This document shows positions 23,609-35,400 of a DNA stretch of 64,000 bases, in pieces. This DNA is from Miscanthus floridulus (Eukaryota; Streptophyta; Magnoliopsida; Poales; Poaceae), in the NCBI RefSeq assembly GCF_019320115.1, contig NC_089593.1, forward strand, positions 15,280,789-15,344,788. The letters are read 5' to 3'. Below the pieces are notes generated by a model. The model was not told the DNA's origin, searched no databases, and saw only the letters and a list, made by a program, of their open reading frames with translations. A program made the position numbers and the translations under genes. Numbering within the stretch: position 1 is the stretch's first letter; each line of letters opens with the position of its first letter.

Positions 23609-23883
23609 ACCACGGTCCACCCGAGCGTGTCGTGAGCTCAAAATGCCCTAAGCAAGGACGTCTGTGGGGGCGGAGACTGCGCATAGTCACATCTCCGACC
23701 GATCCCCGCAGGTTCCCCCCTGGCCCGCTCTGGCGCGGCCACTGGTCTTGTCATAGTAACCATTAGGCTGCAAAACTAGCCGTTGTCTTACGCTATGGCC
23801 GTTTACGCCGTATTGACCATTGGGCGGCAGGCGAATTCTCCGGAGATGACTGTTGAACGGCGGTAGCCGAACCGCCCGCCTGC

Positions 23884-23895
23884 GGCCCATATAAG
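23884..23895 (+). promoter_or_regulatory. TATA-like box of TAT1 aORF
   Basis: CCCATATAAGGGC lies about 265 bases upstream of the aORF ATG at 24154, followed by a pyrimidine-rich leader with TCACTCGCATTCC. TAT2 has TATAAATA in the matching position, so an independent promoter is plausible. Confidence 0.45.
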
Positions 23896-24153
23896 GGCGG
23901 GGTTGGTGGCGCCCCCCCCGCACAGCTCACTCGCATTCCTTGCCTCGGAGAAGTCGCTCTCTGCTCTCTTCGCTTTCGCGTGAGCTGCCTTCGCGCGTTC
24001 CGTCTTTCTGCTTGCGTGTTCCGCCTAGTCTGCCGCCGCAGTGGCTTTCTTTTCCGCCTCCTTCCATACTCGTTGGCCCGCCTTCTTCGCACCCTATCGC
24101 CACCTTCTCGGCATTAGGGCCACCGGCTAGAGTGCGCGCTTTGAGGCAAGTGC

Positions 24154-27100
24154 ATGCTTGCCTTCGCCTCTGCGTTGGAATTTGAAAAGCTAGTGGAGGA
24201 GGATTTGGGGAGTGTCTCCGCGTCCGTCGGAGACCTGATCGCTGCGGATTCCAGCGACATGGCGATCAAGTCATGGGATTTCGGCCCCTCCTCCATTACT
24301 GAAGAGGCGGTCGCGGAGATGTTGAAGCAATCATATTTTCCTTCTTCGAGGGTAAAAATCCCTCCGCCTGGCCAGACTGTTCTAGAGCCGGAGGAGGGGT
24401 ATGCGGTGGTGTTTCAGGACTTCTTCACCTGCGGCCTCCGTCTTCCTTACATCCCCTTCCTCCGCCGGTTGTTGGAGACCTTCAATGTCTAGCTCCATCA
24501 TCTGACTCCTACTGCCTTCCTCACGCTCAGCAAGTTCTACTGGGCGTGTGTTTCTTATGGCACCGAGCCAGATGTGGACACCTTCTGCGCTTACTACGAG
24601 CTACAGAAGTAGCCAAAGAAGAAGAAGGAGATGCGGGAGGGCAAGGAGGTGGAGGTGACCTACTAGTATGGTAGTTGCACCTTTATGTCTAAGAGGAACT
24701 AAGGCGTAGACCGCCTGGAGATTTCTTTTTGCCAGAAGGGCAAGTGGGACCACGGCTGGCTTGAGCAGTGGTTCTATGTGAAGACCTACGGGGTCCGTGG
24801 CACTACCGAGGATGGTGCGGAGGTCTCGGAGTATCCATTGACTTCGAGAATGGAGGAGATGGCGCCGCATACGCGCGTGGATCTGCTGGAGGAGATGTCT
24901 CCGGCGAGGAAGGCTTGCGACCGGGCTTTTGCGGTGGCGTGTCGCTACTCCGGGGGCCGTGACCTTGTGGAGGAGATTATGGCCTCCAACTAGTGGCCCC
25001 TGGGCAGAGACAACCCAGCCTTTCGGCTAGAAAAGATGAAGGTTCCCGTTTTTGGGTCGGAGGCCGGGATTCCTTTCCCCTGCTTTGGCCAGTCTTTAGG
25101 GGAGGGGGTGATGGAGGATAGCTTTGTTGCCGACGTTGAGGAGGCCACCGTCGGGTTGGTTGGCAAAATTTCTGAGCATGAGTACACGTCTTGGAGAGCC
25201 GTGGCAGGCACCATGCCATGGCTCAATCGAGTTTTTGAGGAGCTCGGGATCATCTACCGGGAGCACGAGGTTCCCGCCGAGGTCCTGGCTTCGATTGACA
25301 AGAAGAAGAAGAAGGCCTTCACGAAGAATGTTACGGCGGAGGCCGAGTCCAAGAAGAGGAAGGGCACCTCTGTTGCTCGGGCGCCTGCAAGAAAGAAGAA
25401 GAAGAGCGGTGCTCTGGTGATTGCGCCGGCTGCGTCTTCGGCCGGTAGTGTGGGCGTTGCCTCCACCGGTAGTGAAGATGTTCAGAGCTCCTCTGTCTCG
25501 TCGGTGGACGTGCAGGTCGCGAGCGGAGAGGATCGCGGCTCTCCTGGAGCTCCGGTGTGCCCTATGAGCGGCACTATGAGCGGTGCTGGGTGTCCGGAGG
25601 CCAGCGCTGCTCCAGCGCGCACCTTGCATGGTGCGGTGAGTGTCGGCGAATAGCCGGAGGCTAGCGCCGCTGATCCTATGCCCGACATTTTTGGCGGGCT
25701 GTATTCAAGTTCTGAAGAGGGCGCGGAGGCCGTCTTGCGGCATGCTCCTTCGTCTCCCGCCGTTGTTGCACCTTCGTCCGTGCCAGCGGCCGACATTGGG
25801 CAGCCGGAGGCCGTGCTTGCTGAGCAGGCCCTGGCGGCTCAGTCTTCTTCGAGCCCTCCGCTCGTTAGGCCGCTGGCTGAGGAGAGCCGGCCCTTTGGGC
25901 CTTTGCCGCATGATATGGCGGAGACTTCTGCCCAGGGGGCTCGGCAGGCGGCCCAGCCTGGGCTTTTTATGAGTAAGTTTTTTTGGTGCACATTTTTGTG
26001 TTTACTGTCTTCGCCCGGTTTATTTGTTTATGTATTGTACCAAGTGCTAATATCGTGTGCTTGTTGCTTTGTAGGTGGTGTCATGGCTGGACTCCTCACC
26101 CCAGAGGAGCAAGTGGCCGCTGCCAGCGTTAGGTTTGGTCCAGGGCAGCCGGGGCTGATGGTGCCGGGTCCGAGTGAGTATAGAGTGTTTTTATCTTACT
26201 CGTCTTTTGGGCTGTTGTTATTGCCTATTTCTGACCTGGGTTGTTGTTGTTGTTGTTTTTTATGCAGGCTCCTCCGACACTTCTATCTCAGGTTGGGAAG
26301 AGTGCTATCTTGGGGTTCTTGGAGACATCGGAGGTGGTCTCTGGCAATTGGTGTGTTTATTGTGAGATTTGCTTTTCTCACCTTATTGTTTTGTGTTTGT
26401 TTGTTCTTCTTTGAACAGATTGCTTCAAACAACGTCTGAGGGACATGGATTTCTTCCAACTTCTCCGTGTTCATCTAGAACACCAGAGCTTGGTGCGTTT
26501 TCGGCGGTCTGCCTTTTTTGGTGTATGTTCGCCTTTAGACTTGTTTTTGTTTGTATTACTGATCGCCTTGGTCTTCTTCTTTTATGATCGCAGGGGTATC
26601 ACACGGCCGTTGTTATGGAAGAGCGCTGCACTCGCGAGGTCTTCGACCAAGATACTGCGATTGAAGCGCTCAAGGCGGAGAATGAGCGCCTGGAAGGTGA
26701 AAAAGGGGGTTTGTCCAACTCCCTTGCAGCTCTCCACCTTTCTCTGGCGGAGAAGGAACAAGAAAAAGAGGCTTTGAGGGCCGATCTCGCCAAGGCCTGG
26801 AATGCAGAAGCTTTGTCCGTCGAGCAGGCCCATCGGGCGAACGAGTTAGACGAGGGTCTCCGGTGAGAGCTAGCCTCTGAGAAGGAATCCACGGTTGCGG
26901 TGGGGGAGCAGCTGTCTTTGATGACGAGGCATTTGGACTCGGTCAAGGGGGTTCTTGCTGCAACCGTTGGCCATTACCGGGCCATCGTCACCGAGTTCGA
27001 AGGCGAAACTCCGCTGCTCCGGAAGAAGACAGCGTCTACGCCCTCGCGTCGTGGCTAAAACATCACCTTTTGAAGCTCCCCGGTCTGATCAATGGCTGCA

Positions 27101-27952
27101 CGGACTATGGGGCACTGGCGGGAGTAGCGAATTACACCAAGCTTTTGGTGCGCGGCGGGTGCACGCATACCGAAAGTATTCCGGAGGGAGCGCTGCTAGG
27201 TCTGGAGGAGCTTGGTGAGACTTCTCTTGGTTTGCGAAAAACCTTGAGAAATTTCATTGGGTACTTTTGGGCTCCATTTGGGAGATCTGCTACCCGGAAA
27301 CTGGCGGAGGAAAAGAGGGCGAAGGTATTTCTAGGCTTTGTATCCGCTATTTTTCTCTCCTTGATTTTTGTGAAGCTGCAAGGGCTTTCATTGCCTATGC
27401 CACTGATATTTTAACCTATGCTACAGGATGCGTAGAAGAGTCTTGCGGGCAGGCCTCTGCCATTTCTGCGCTTGTCGACCACGGGCGATGCCTCCTCCAC
27501 CACTAGCGCTCCGGTGGGTGCTACGATCGGTGGTGGTGATGGTCGGAGGCCGCAGGCGCCGTCCCCGCCCTCAGTTGATGCGGGCTCCATTCCAGGGACT
27601 TCTGCTACGGCCGGGACGCTGGAGGTCTAGGCTCTTTGTAGGACTTAGCTATTTTGACTTGTATATTGTAGTCCCGTTGGACTCTTATAAATAAAGTTTA
27701 TTTTGTTCTGAACGATTTTGTGGAAAATTTAATCTTGCGTAGGTTCCGAATCGGGAGCCTGCGCAAGATGTTGCGCCTTTGACTCTCTACAACGACGGTA
27801 TTTATGTGAGTGGAGAGCTTTGGGAGTATTGGCGTTCGGTGTTTCCCCGGTGCGTTGCGCGCAACGTGTTTGAGTCAGTTAAATTTGACATAGACGACGA
27901 GCGCGCTGGGTTTACTCGTGGGCTCGCTTGGCGCGGACCTCCGCCCCAATAG
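24154..27952 (+). pseudogene. TAT1 antisense ORF (aORF), PF04195-like and coiled coil
   Basis: Encoded opposite to gag-pol. The first exon (from 24154) has an N-terminal domain resembling the PF04195 'putative gypsy type transposon' family: FFTCGLRLPYIPFLRRLLE, then LHHLTPTAF and FYWACVSYG. A KKKKK-rich basic stretch (25290-25410) and a Ser/Ala-rich linker follow. GT-AG introns are clear at 25973-26074 and 26174-26267; others are likely around 26370-26600 and 27325-27426. A heptad coiled coil spans about 26615-26960 (TAIEALKAENERLEGEK). The frame ends at 27628-27630, or, if an intron opens with GTCTAG at 27624, at 27952 through a 69-codon open exon (27743-27952). In-frame stops include TAG near 24490, 24611, 24663, 24991 and 25651, TAA at 24700 and TGA at 26863. 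Role unknown. Confidence 0.7.
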
Positions 27953-28974
27953 TTTGGACTTTATTGTAAGTTTGTGTTCTGTAAGAATGCTAGTTGATGT
28001 TTTATTGAATACAAAACAGGTTCACTTTCTTGATTGTTTGTGCCCGGGCTTATGTCTGTTGTGCTAGTTTACATATCTTGTCTAGTCCCGAGCTTGCACA
28101 CCGTGGGCCTTTGCTTGGTTGAACGTGCGCGATACAGAGGTGGTGGCCAGGACCTTTGCCCCATGTTCTCTCCTTCTCTGTGCTTGCTTGATGGTCGGGG
28201 TAGAAGTGTTGGCAGTTTTTTGGCTAGCGGAGGCGTACTTGAAGTCCGCCTGGCGAGGCTTGCTGAATCGGTGTGTGATCCGATAGGAGGTGTGGCGCAG
28301 CTTGTGCAGACGACGGAGACTTTTGGTATTTCTTTAGCTGGGTGTTTTAGCTGTCTGGTGGTATGTTCCTTGGACGCTGCACACTCGTGGGACATGTTTG
28401 ATTTGTGGGGATGGCAGGTTAGGTCTCCGGCGTCAGGGGGATGTTACGAGATTTCGTGCGATATCCCCCTTCTTCCGTAGGCCTGCGCTATTCATCACCG
28501 TGCCGTAGTTCCTGTCTCTTTTCCCACTGTGTCCGACCATCTACCGGTGCCACTGACTTTATGAGTTTTCGTACAATATCTACGGCCGACTTAGATATGT
28601 AAGGAGACCCCTGCCTCCATGGCCGTTGCTGTGGCTTGTGCTTGTGCTCTGCCTTCTTCCCCCCTTGCGCCTTGTGCTGACTGAAGTTTTAAGGGCGTGG
28701 GGGGAACCCGTTTTATAGCGGGTTGGTGGCTTTTGGTTGTTAAATTTTTTGTACATTGTTTGTTGGAACGTATCTTGGCTTTAATGGCCTATATCTTGCT
28801 TGAATTATTCGTGTCTTTTGAGATCTTTTGAAGTAAATAGGCGTAGTGCCTAAGTGACTGGGTTTTGTTAGACCTTTTCCTCGTTTTGCTTTTTTCGATG
28901 ACGGAGACCTTCTTCCTGGTTCTAGCGCCATAATGGTGTTGCCCCTGATGCTTGGGTTGGTTTTTTGTTAATGT
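27953..28974. other. TAT1 spacer between aORF and tandem array
   Basis: Non-coding by appearance. Open frames on both strands here (28034-28480) show no domains or coding bias that I can recognise. Confidence 0.45.
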
Positions 28975-29336
28975 CGGTGGCCTGTTTTGGCCGAGGTTGT
29001 TTTTGCCTTGATGCCTGAATCTGGTCAGGTCTTCGTCAAGGGTCGGAGGCCTATTTGGCCAAGTTTGTTTTTGCCTTGATGCCTGAATCTGGTCAGGTCT
29101 TCGTCAAGGGTTGGAGGCCAGTTTGGCCAAGTTTGTTTTTGCCTTGATGCCTGAAACTGGTCAGGTCTTTGTCAAGGGTTGGAGGCCAGTTTGGCCAAGT
29201 TTGTTTTTGCCTTGATGCCTGAATCTGGTCAGGTCTTCGTCAAGGGTCGGAGGCCTATTTGGCCAAGTTTGTTTTTGCCTTGATGCCTGAATCTGGTCAG
29301 GTCTTCGTCAAGGGTCAGAGGCCTATTTCGCCATAG
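28975..29336. repeat. 68-bp tandem array in TAT1
   Basis: Five units in exact 68-bp register: GCCTTGATGCCTGA starts at 29005, 29073, 29141, 29209 and 29277. Units also share GGTCAGGTCTTCGTCAAGGG and TTTGGCCAAGTTTG and differ by few substitutions. It lies between the end of pol and the aORF. Confidence 0.95.
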
Positions 29337-29669
29337 AGGTCGCTTCAAATTGCCAATGCCTGTGGCCGGCGCTTTGAAAGGACCTGTGCTTATTTTTGTT
29401 CACCGAATATTGCGGCGCCAGGGCTGGCCGCTTTTAGTTTTGGACTTTTTCAAGCGTTCTTTTGGAGAATTACCTCTTTATACTTGTAGAGGATTTTTAC
29501 ATTGAGCCTGCCTCGTTAAAAACCTCTCCTCCGCTTGGAGTTCCCCTATGAGGAAAAGAGTATAGGCTCTTTTTCATTTTTTGGGTTGAAGAAAGAAAAA
29601 AACTGAAAGGTAAATGAACGTAGGGGGCCTCCGCTTATTATTTGCGGAGGTTGCCCTTTGGTACATTGC

Positions 29670-30731
29670 CTAGATGTAGTATCTACGGAGGCTGTCAATA
29701 TTCTAGGTGTGGGTTGTCGTGACACCTTCGTTGTCGGTCAAGTGGAAAGAGCCAGGGCGGCCTGCTGCCGTTGCTGTGTATGGGCCTTCCCATTTTGGTT
29801 GCAGTTTGCCAACAAGTTGTGCGTTGGGTTTTCTTCTGAGTACGAGGTCTCCGTGTTTTATGTCTTTCCTTACCACCAGAGAGTCTCTCCACTTCTTGGT
29901 TTGGGACTGATATTTTGCAATGTTTTCGACTGCTTCCAGTCTTATGGCTTCTATTGTTTCTTTTGCATATTCTTCATCTTGCAACATTAGTTGTCTCGTC
30001 GTGCGGAGGCTTTCGTGCTTGATTTCTTCTGGCATCATGGTCTCTTCTCCATAAAGCAGTTTGAATGGTGTGAATCTTGTTGTTCTTGAGATAGATGTAT
30101 TATGTGACCAAATCACTCTGGGTAATTCATCTACCCATTTTCCTTTGCGTAGGCCCAGCAATGTTTTTGATATTGCTGAAAACACTATTCTATTTGCTCT
30201 TTCCACAGCACCATTGGACTCTAGGTGGTACACTAAGGTGAAGGCTAGTTTTGTCCCCATGCTTTTGCAGAAATCTTTGAAGTTCTCTGAATCGAATTGT
30301 TTTCCATTGTCTACTGTTAGAATCCTCGGCACACCGAATCTGCAAATGATGTTTTGCCAGAAGAATTTTCTGACGGTTTCTGAGGTTATCTTCGCCAGCG
30401 GCTTTGCTTCTATCCATCTTGTAAAATATTCTACTGCCACTACTATGAATCAATTTCCTCCTTGGGATGGTGGTAATGGGCCAACCAGGTCCATACCCCA
30501 TCTTTGTAGCGGCCATGTCGGAGGTATAAGCTGGGTCTTCGATGATGGTTTTGACTCCCCGGGAGAGAATGTTTGGCATGCTTTGCATGTTTTGACCGTC
30601 TGCTCTGTGTCTTGTATGTGTGTTGGCCAATAAAAGCCTTGCCTTATTGCCTTTGCTGATAATGTTCTAGAGCCAATGTGTGACCCGCAAATTCCTGAGT
30701 ATATTTCTTGTAGCAACTCTATGCCTTCGCT
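29670..30731 (-). pseudogene. TAT1 pol: integrase
   Basis: The zinc region has CGSHIGSRTLS and CKACQTF (30716-30580). The catalytic triad is present: D in WGMDLVGP (about 30490), D in TVDNGKQFDS (about 30320) and E in SNGAVERANR (about 30205). A C-terminal GDLVLRR / WEGPYTAT region near 29760-29830 follows. A TGA at 30450-30452 splits the core, a TAG at 30732-30734 precedes it, and a TGG-to-TAG type stop at 29703-29705 sits 11 codons before the natural TAG at 29670-29672. The product would insert the cDNA at a 5-bp staggered cut, matching the GTTCC duplication. Confidence 0.88.
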
Positions 30732-30734
30732 CTA

Positions 30735-31544
30735 CGATATGCATTTGAGGAGAGGCTGGACTACTCCTTTCTTGTACAGTACACCATCTATGATTGTGTA
30801 ATTTCTTGCCCTGGCCTGTATTCTTGCTACTTTTGCTTCATCTTCTTCGGTGGTTTTGCCTTCTAAGAATTCTGTTATCGCCTTTCTCCAATCTTCATTT
30901 TGCAGGTGTAGTATGGGCTTAGGTGTCTTAGATGTCTCCGCAGTTGCCGGAGACTTCAAGATCTGGTAAAAAGTGTTTGGTGGCAGTGGCAGGTTGTTTG
31001 TCACAGCTTTAGCTAGTTCATCTGCCTCTGCATTTTCTGATCCTGGGATGTGCTTTAGGGTGAAGCCCTCGAATCTGCGCTCCAAATTTCTGACAACGGA
31101 TAGGTATTTGATGAGTTCGGGCTCTCTTGCTGTGTATTCTTTCTCTACTTGGCTAGTAACCACTTGAGAATCTATTTTGACTGTCAATGTTTTTGCCCCT
31201 AGGGCCTTTGCTTTACTGAGCGCTAGGATGAGGCCTTCATATTCTGCTATGTTGTTTGTTGATTTGAACTCTAGCCTTGCTGCGTATTTTAGTCTGACGC
31301 CGGAGGGTGCCATTAGGACGGCGGAGGCTCCCGTTGTGGCTTGGCCCCAGGCTCCATCCGTGAATGCTATCCAGCCTTGAGTGGTTGGTTGTACCTTGGG
31401 CTCTGTCGGAGGTGTCCAATCTGCTATAAAATCGGCTAGTGCTTGTGATTTGATTGCTGTTCTGGGGACATACGAGATACCAAACTGTGATAGCTCTGTG
31501 GCCCATTTGCCTATTCTGCCGGAGGCTTCTTTGTTTCTGAGCAA
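30735..31544 (-). pseudogene. TAT1 pol: second (archaeal-type) RNase H
   Basis: The reading shows the four acidic positions: D in FTDGAWG (about 31350), E in NIAEYEGL (about 31240), D in VKIDSQVV (about 31180) and D in AEADELAK (about 31030). This extra RNase H after the ordinary gypsy one is a known acquisition of the Tat lineage and removes RNA from the hybrid. A TAA at 31548-31550 separates it from RT and a TAG at 30732 ends the frame. Confidence 0.85.
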
Positions 31545-31547
31545 GTC

Positions 31548-32884
31548 TTACAATGGCAGCGATGTTGGAACTGAGATTTTGTGGGCTTGGAAATAATGCT
31601 TTAGTTTTCTTGATGCCATCAGTACTGCGTAGGTAACTTTTTCTACCTCAGTGTAGTTTAGCTTGGCTCCGGACAATGCTTCTGAGATAAAATAAACTGG
31701 CTTTTGAGTTTTGCCTGATTCTTTTTCCAGCTCGTGGACTAAGACTGCGCTAACTGCATGGTCGGAGGCCGCCACATATAGCAATAGGTGGTTGTCTGAT
31801 TCTGGGACGGAGACCACCAGTGAGTTTGCCAGATACTCTTTCAATTTATGAAATGCCTCCGACTGCTTGGACCCCCACTCAAAGTTGTCTCCGCCCCTCA
31901 GTGCTTGGAAGAAGGGGAGGCTGCATTCTGCTGATTTTGAGATGAATCTGTTGAGCGCTGCTATTCTTCCCGTCAGCTTTTGCAGTTCTTTCTTGTTTTT
32001 GGGTTCTGCCATTGTCATTATTGCTCTGGTTTTGTCTGGGTTCGCTTTGATGCCTTCGTCGCTTATGATGTATCCGAGCATCTTTCCTTTTGTGACTCCA
32101 AATATACATTTTTCTGGGTTAAGGCGGAGGCCAACTGTCCTGAGGTTGGCGAAGGTCTCCTGTAAGTCGGAGACATGGTCATCCTTGTTCTTGCTCATGA
32201 CCACTATGTCGTCGACGTAGGCTATGATGTTTCTATCTAGTTGTGAGCCCAAAACTTCCTTTGTCATTCTGGCAATGGTTGCTCCGGCATTTTTGAGGCC
32301 TTCCGGCATTCTGGTGTAGCAATATGTCCCAAATGGAGTGGTGAAACTTGTCTTGTCTTCGTCTTCTTTTTTCATCCAGATTTGGTGATACCCAGAGAAA
32401 CAGTCGAGGAGGGAGAACCTCTGGCATCTGGCTGCCTTGTCGACGAAGGCATCTATTCTTGGCAATGGGAAAGGGTCTTTTTTGCAAGCTTTATTCAGAT
32501 CTGTAAAATCTATGCACATTCTCATTTTGTCATTCTTCTTTGGCACTAGTACCACGTTTGCAAGCCATTCTGAATACTTGACTTCTCTGATGACTTTTGC
32601 ATCTAGCAACCTTTGCACCTCCACCTTTGCTGCCAGGATTCTGTCCTCCGACATTTTTCTCTATTTCTGCTTTCTTGGCCTCATGTTTTCATTGATATCG
32701 AGTTCGTGCTGTATGATGTCCCTGCTGACTCCCTGTAGGTCGGAGGCTGACCAGGCGAAGATGTCTTTATTTTTTACTAGAGTTTCCATGAGCTCTTCCT
32801 CCTCTGCCTTGCTCAACTCTGAGCTAATTGTTACTTTTCTATCTGGTAACTCCTTTTCTAGAGGGGTCACCTTTGTCTCTTCTT
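31548..32884 (-). pseudogene. TAT1 pol: reverse transcriptase and degenerate RNase H
   Basis: RT motifs in order: VLVPKKNDKMRMCIDFTDLN, PFPLPRIDAFVD, LLDCFSGYHQI, MPEGLKNAGAT (the usual F of MPFGL is E), YVDDIVV (32219-32208, catalytic Asp pair intact) and GYIISDEGIKANP. Downstream, the first RNase H reads YVAASDHAVSAVL where an active gypsy enzyme has a catalytic Asp before AS; it has lost its catalytic residue, as in other Tat elements. A TAG at 32661-32663 splits the RT N-terminus, and a TAA lies near 32884. Confidence 0.9.
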
Positions 32885-33523
32885 AACCTGCCATATCTGT
32901 TTTTCCTCTGGGCATATCTGGAGGCTCTAGTTCTTTGTGTGCCGACTCGACTGCATTGATGTTTCTTTGGGCTCTGTAGATTGCTTTTTCTATGTTTCTT
33001 GCTTTTTCTGGCTGCCTCGGACTGTGATAATACCATGGAGTGCTGGTATTTTCATGCACAGGTAGGCCATATACAGGGCTGCGTTGAATTTGGTTGTGAA
33101 TCCTCTACCCAAGATGGCATTGTATGGGTAGTATAGATCGACGACGTCGAAGGTTATGTACTCGGTTCTAGCATGTGCTTGGGTTCCAAACGACACTGGG
33201 AGTGAGATTTTTCCTAATGCTTGTATATGCTTGCCTCCGAATCCTATTAAAGGGGATTCGGAGGGCTGTAGTTGATTTCTACTGAGCTTCATTTGGTCGA
33301 AGGTATTTACGAAGATGATATCTGCTGAACTGCCAGTGTCAATCAGTACTCTGCTTATCTCCCATGCTGCTATGTTGGTCTTGATTACCATTGCGTCTGT
33401 GTGAGGATAGCTCTCTAGCTGGAGATCTTCTTCTATGAAGGTGATTGGGACTCTGGACCAGTCTATGTATTTCACTAGGCCTTGGACTGCTACGTTGTTT
33501 ACCAGGCGGAGGTGATCCTTTTT
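32885..33523 (-). pseudogene. TAT1 protease region
   Basis: Aspartic protease with catalytic motif LIDTGSSADIIF near 33345 and the flap-like region ILGRGF near 33110. It would release gag and pol products. TAG at 33524-33526 separates it from gag; a frameshift near 32990 separates it from RT. Confidence 0.85.
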
Positions 33524-33526
33524 CTA

Positions 33527-35363
33527 TTTTTTCGTTTGAAACTCCATTGATGATCCTCCGGCGATTGGTAGTATCATGCCTATTGTTGGTAGCGGTCCAT
33601 GGGGGCTGACTTGGTTTTCTGGGTTTGGCTCATTTTTTGGTGCTGGTGGTTGGTTGTGAGGTGGCGGTGGAGGCAGTTGCTGCATGTGGTGCTGTTGCGG
33701 CGGAGGCTCGAACCTGATTTGGTTTTGTGCCGGTGGGTTTGTTTCGAGGTAGGTTATATGGGGAGGTTTTGGGTTTATGTAGGTCAGGCTTGCCTCCGAC
33801 CTGTAGTTAACCGCCGGAGGCTGCTGCGAAGGCGCTGACCGCCATGCTGGTACGAAGTTTGGGTAATAGGCAGAGGCCAGTGTGGAGGGATGTATTTGGG
33901 TTGCGTTTAGCGCTGGGTACATTGGGCAGTACTGCTGGTGGCCTATTGTGTAGGTGGTGTTGACCTCTCTTGCGCTCTACTGTGTCGGAGGTTGGGCAGT
34001 CTGCTTGTTCTTCATCCTTTCCTGTGTCTCTTTTGTCTCTGGATAATCTTTGGTGCTGTGCCCTGCGTTTTCGCCGTGAAAAACGTAATATGGCCTTCGT
34101 TGTTTCTGGCTGTGGTTTTTGTTCCAGTTTTTGCCTTGGTAACCTTGCCAACCTTGGTTCCTGGTCTGGGTCTCCGGCCGTGCTGGCGCTTCTAGTTGCC
34201 CTTGCTCGGGGTGAGGTTGACCCTCGATGCTGAGCACTTGCCCCTGGCCTGGTTTCTGATTTGATGCATTCTGGTTATTGTAGGTTTTCTGGGAGTTTTT
34301 GCTACTGTTTTGCTGTCTGTTTTGACCCTGCTCCTCCAGCCTTTTCCGGAGGTCATTATCTGATCTGCAGTATTTCTCGAACTCGTCATACAACTACTGT
34401 ATAGAAGTTGGTTTCTTTCTTGCTAGGTGTGCTGTGAATGGCCCGACTCGGAGGCCTTTGATCGCTGCTTCGATGGCGATCTCATCTAGGACGTCTGGTG
34501 CCTTCGCCTTTTGTTGCACGAATTTCCGAAAGAAGTCGTGTAGTGTCTCTCCCTGCATTTGCTTGCACTAGAACAGATCTGTGGAAGTCAGTGACTGTGC
34601 TGTCAGCCCCTTGAAATTTGCCAATATCTTGTCCCAGAGGTTTTTCCCAAGAATAGACTGTGCTTGGTTTGAGCATAGAATACCAAGCCAACGCGTCGCC
34701 TTCGGCTGCAATGACAAATGACTTTGCCAAGACGGCGTCGTCTCCGCCGGTGGAGGCTACTGCTGCCTCGTAACTCATAATAAACTAATGGCGGTCTATC
34801 TTGCCATTGAATTTTGGTAGTGTGATTGGCTTGTACGCCGTTGGCCATGGCGACTGCTGTATGCCTTCAGAGAGTGGGGACTTGGGATCGATAGGCCTCC
34901 GCATCACCTGAGATGGCATCATGGTCGGGCTGATCGCTGGCGGAGGTGGAGCTGCGGAGGGTGGGATTGCAGAGGTTGACGCTGGTACTGCATGCTGCAT
35001 ACTTAGCTTCTTAGCCTGTAGGACTGCCAACTGCTGCCTTATTTCTGCTGCTTGTGCTAATACTTGAGTAGCTAGCTGATAAGCTGCGAATGTTGCTGCC
35101 ATTCTGTCCCTCTCTTGTTGCGCTCTTTGCAACTGTGCTTGCAGCTGTTGCAGTTCTTGCTCGATTGTTGTGCCTGAATTTGGTCGGGCCTCCGGATCTT
35201 GAATCTCTGAATCTTGGGGTTCCCGTGGTTGACCCTGGACTTCTGCTCTGGTGTCATCCTCCACCGGCGGGGTTGCGTAGGTGCTACGAGTGGTGCGCCT
35301 AGGCCTTCCTCTTTGACCTGTGGTCATTGCTGCTTTGGTGGTGGATTTTCTTTTCCCTGCCAT
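33527..35363 (-). pseudogene. TAT1 gag
   Basis: Start at the ATG at 35363 (MAGKRKSTTKAAMTT), 37 bases inside the LTR. The N-terminus is basic, then a Gln-rich helix (about 35200-35050), then the capsid-like core with SYEAAVAS and AEGDALAWYSMLKP (34770-34670). Stops: TAG at 34785-34787, 34568-34570, 34394-34396 and 33977-33979; a one-base shift in an A/T run at about 34641-34645. The zinc knuckle reads YVFHGENAGHSTKDY where two Cys of the family motif are now Tyr (34075-34030). A Pro/Gln-rich tail follows. Confidence 0.85.
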
Positions 35364-35380
35364 CGTTGGTTTGCCTTGGC

Positions 35381-35400
35381 CAAACCACGGTGGGCGCCAA
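35381..35400 (-). other. Primer binding site of TAT1
   Basis: Directly inside the 5' LTR, the minus strand reads TTGGCGCCCACCGTGGTTTG, similar to the NA1 site. The matching tRNA cannot be named with certainty; tRNA-Arg is usual in this lineage. Confidence 0.75.

Noticed and set aside
28975..29336. CRISPR-like array
   Set aside because: Units are contiguous 68-bp tandem repeats without unique spacers, inside a plant retrotransposon.
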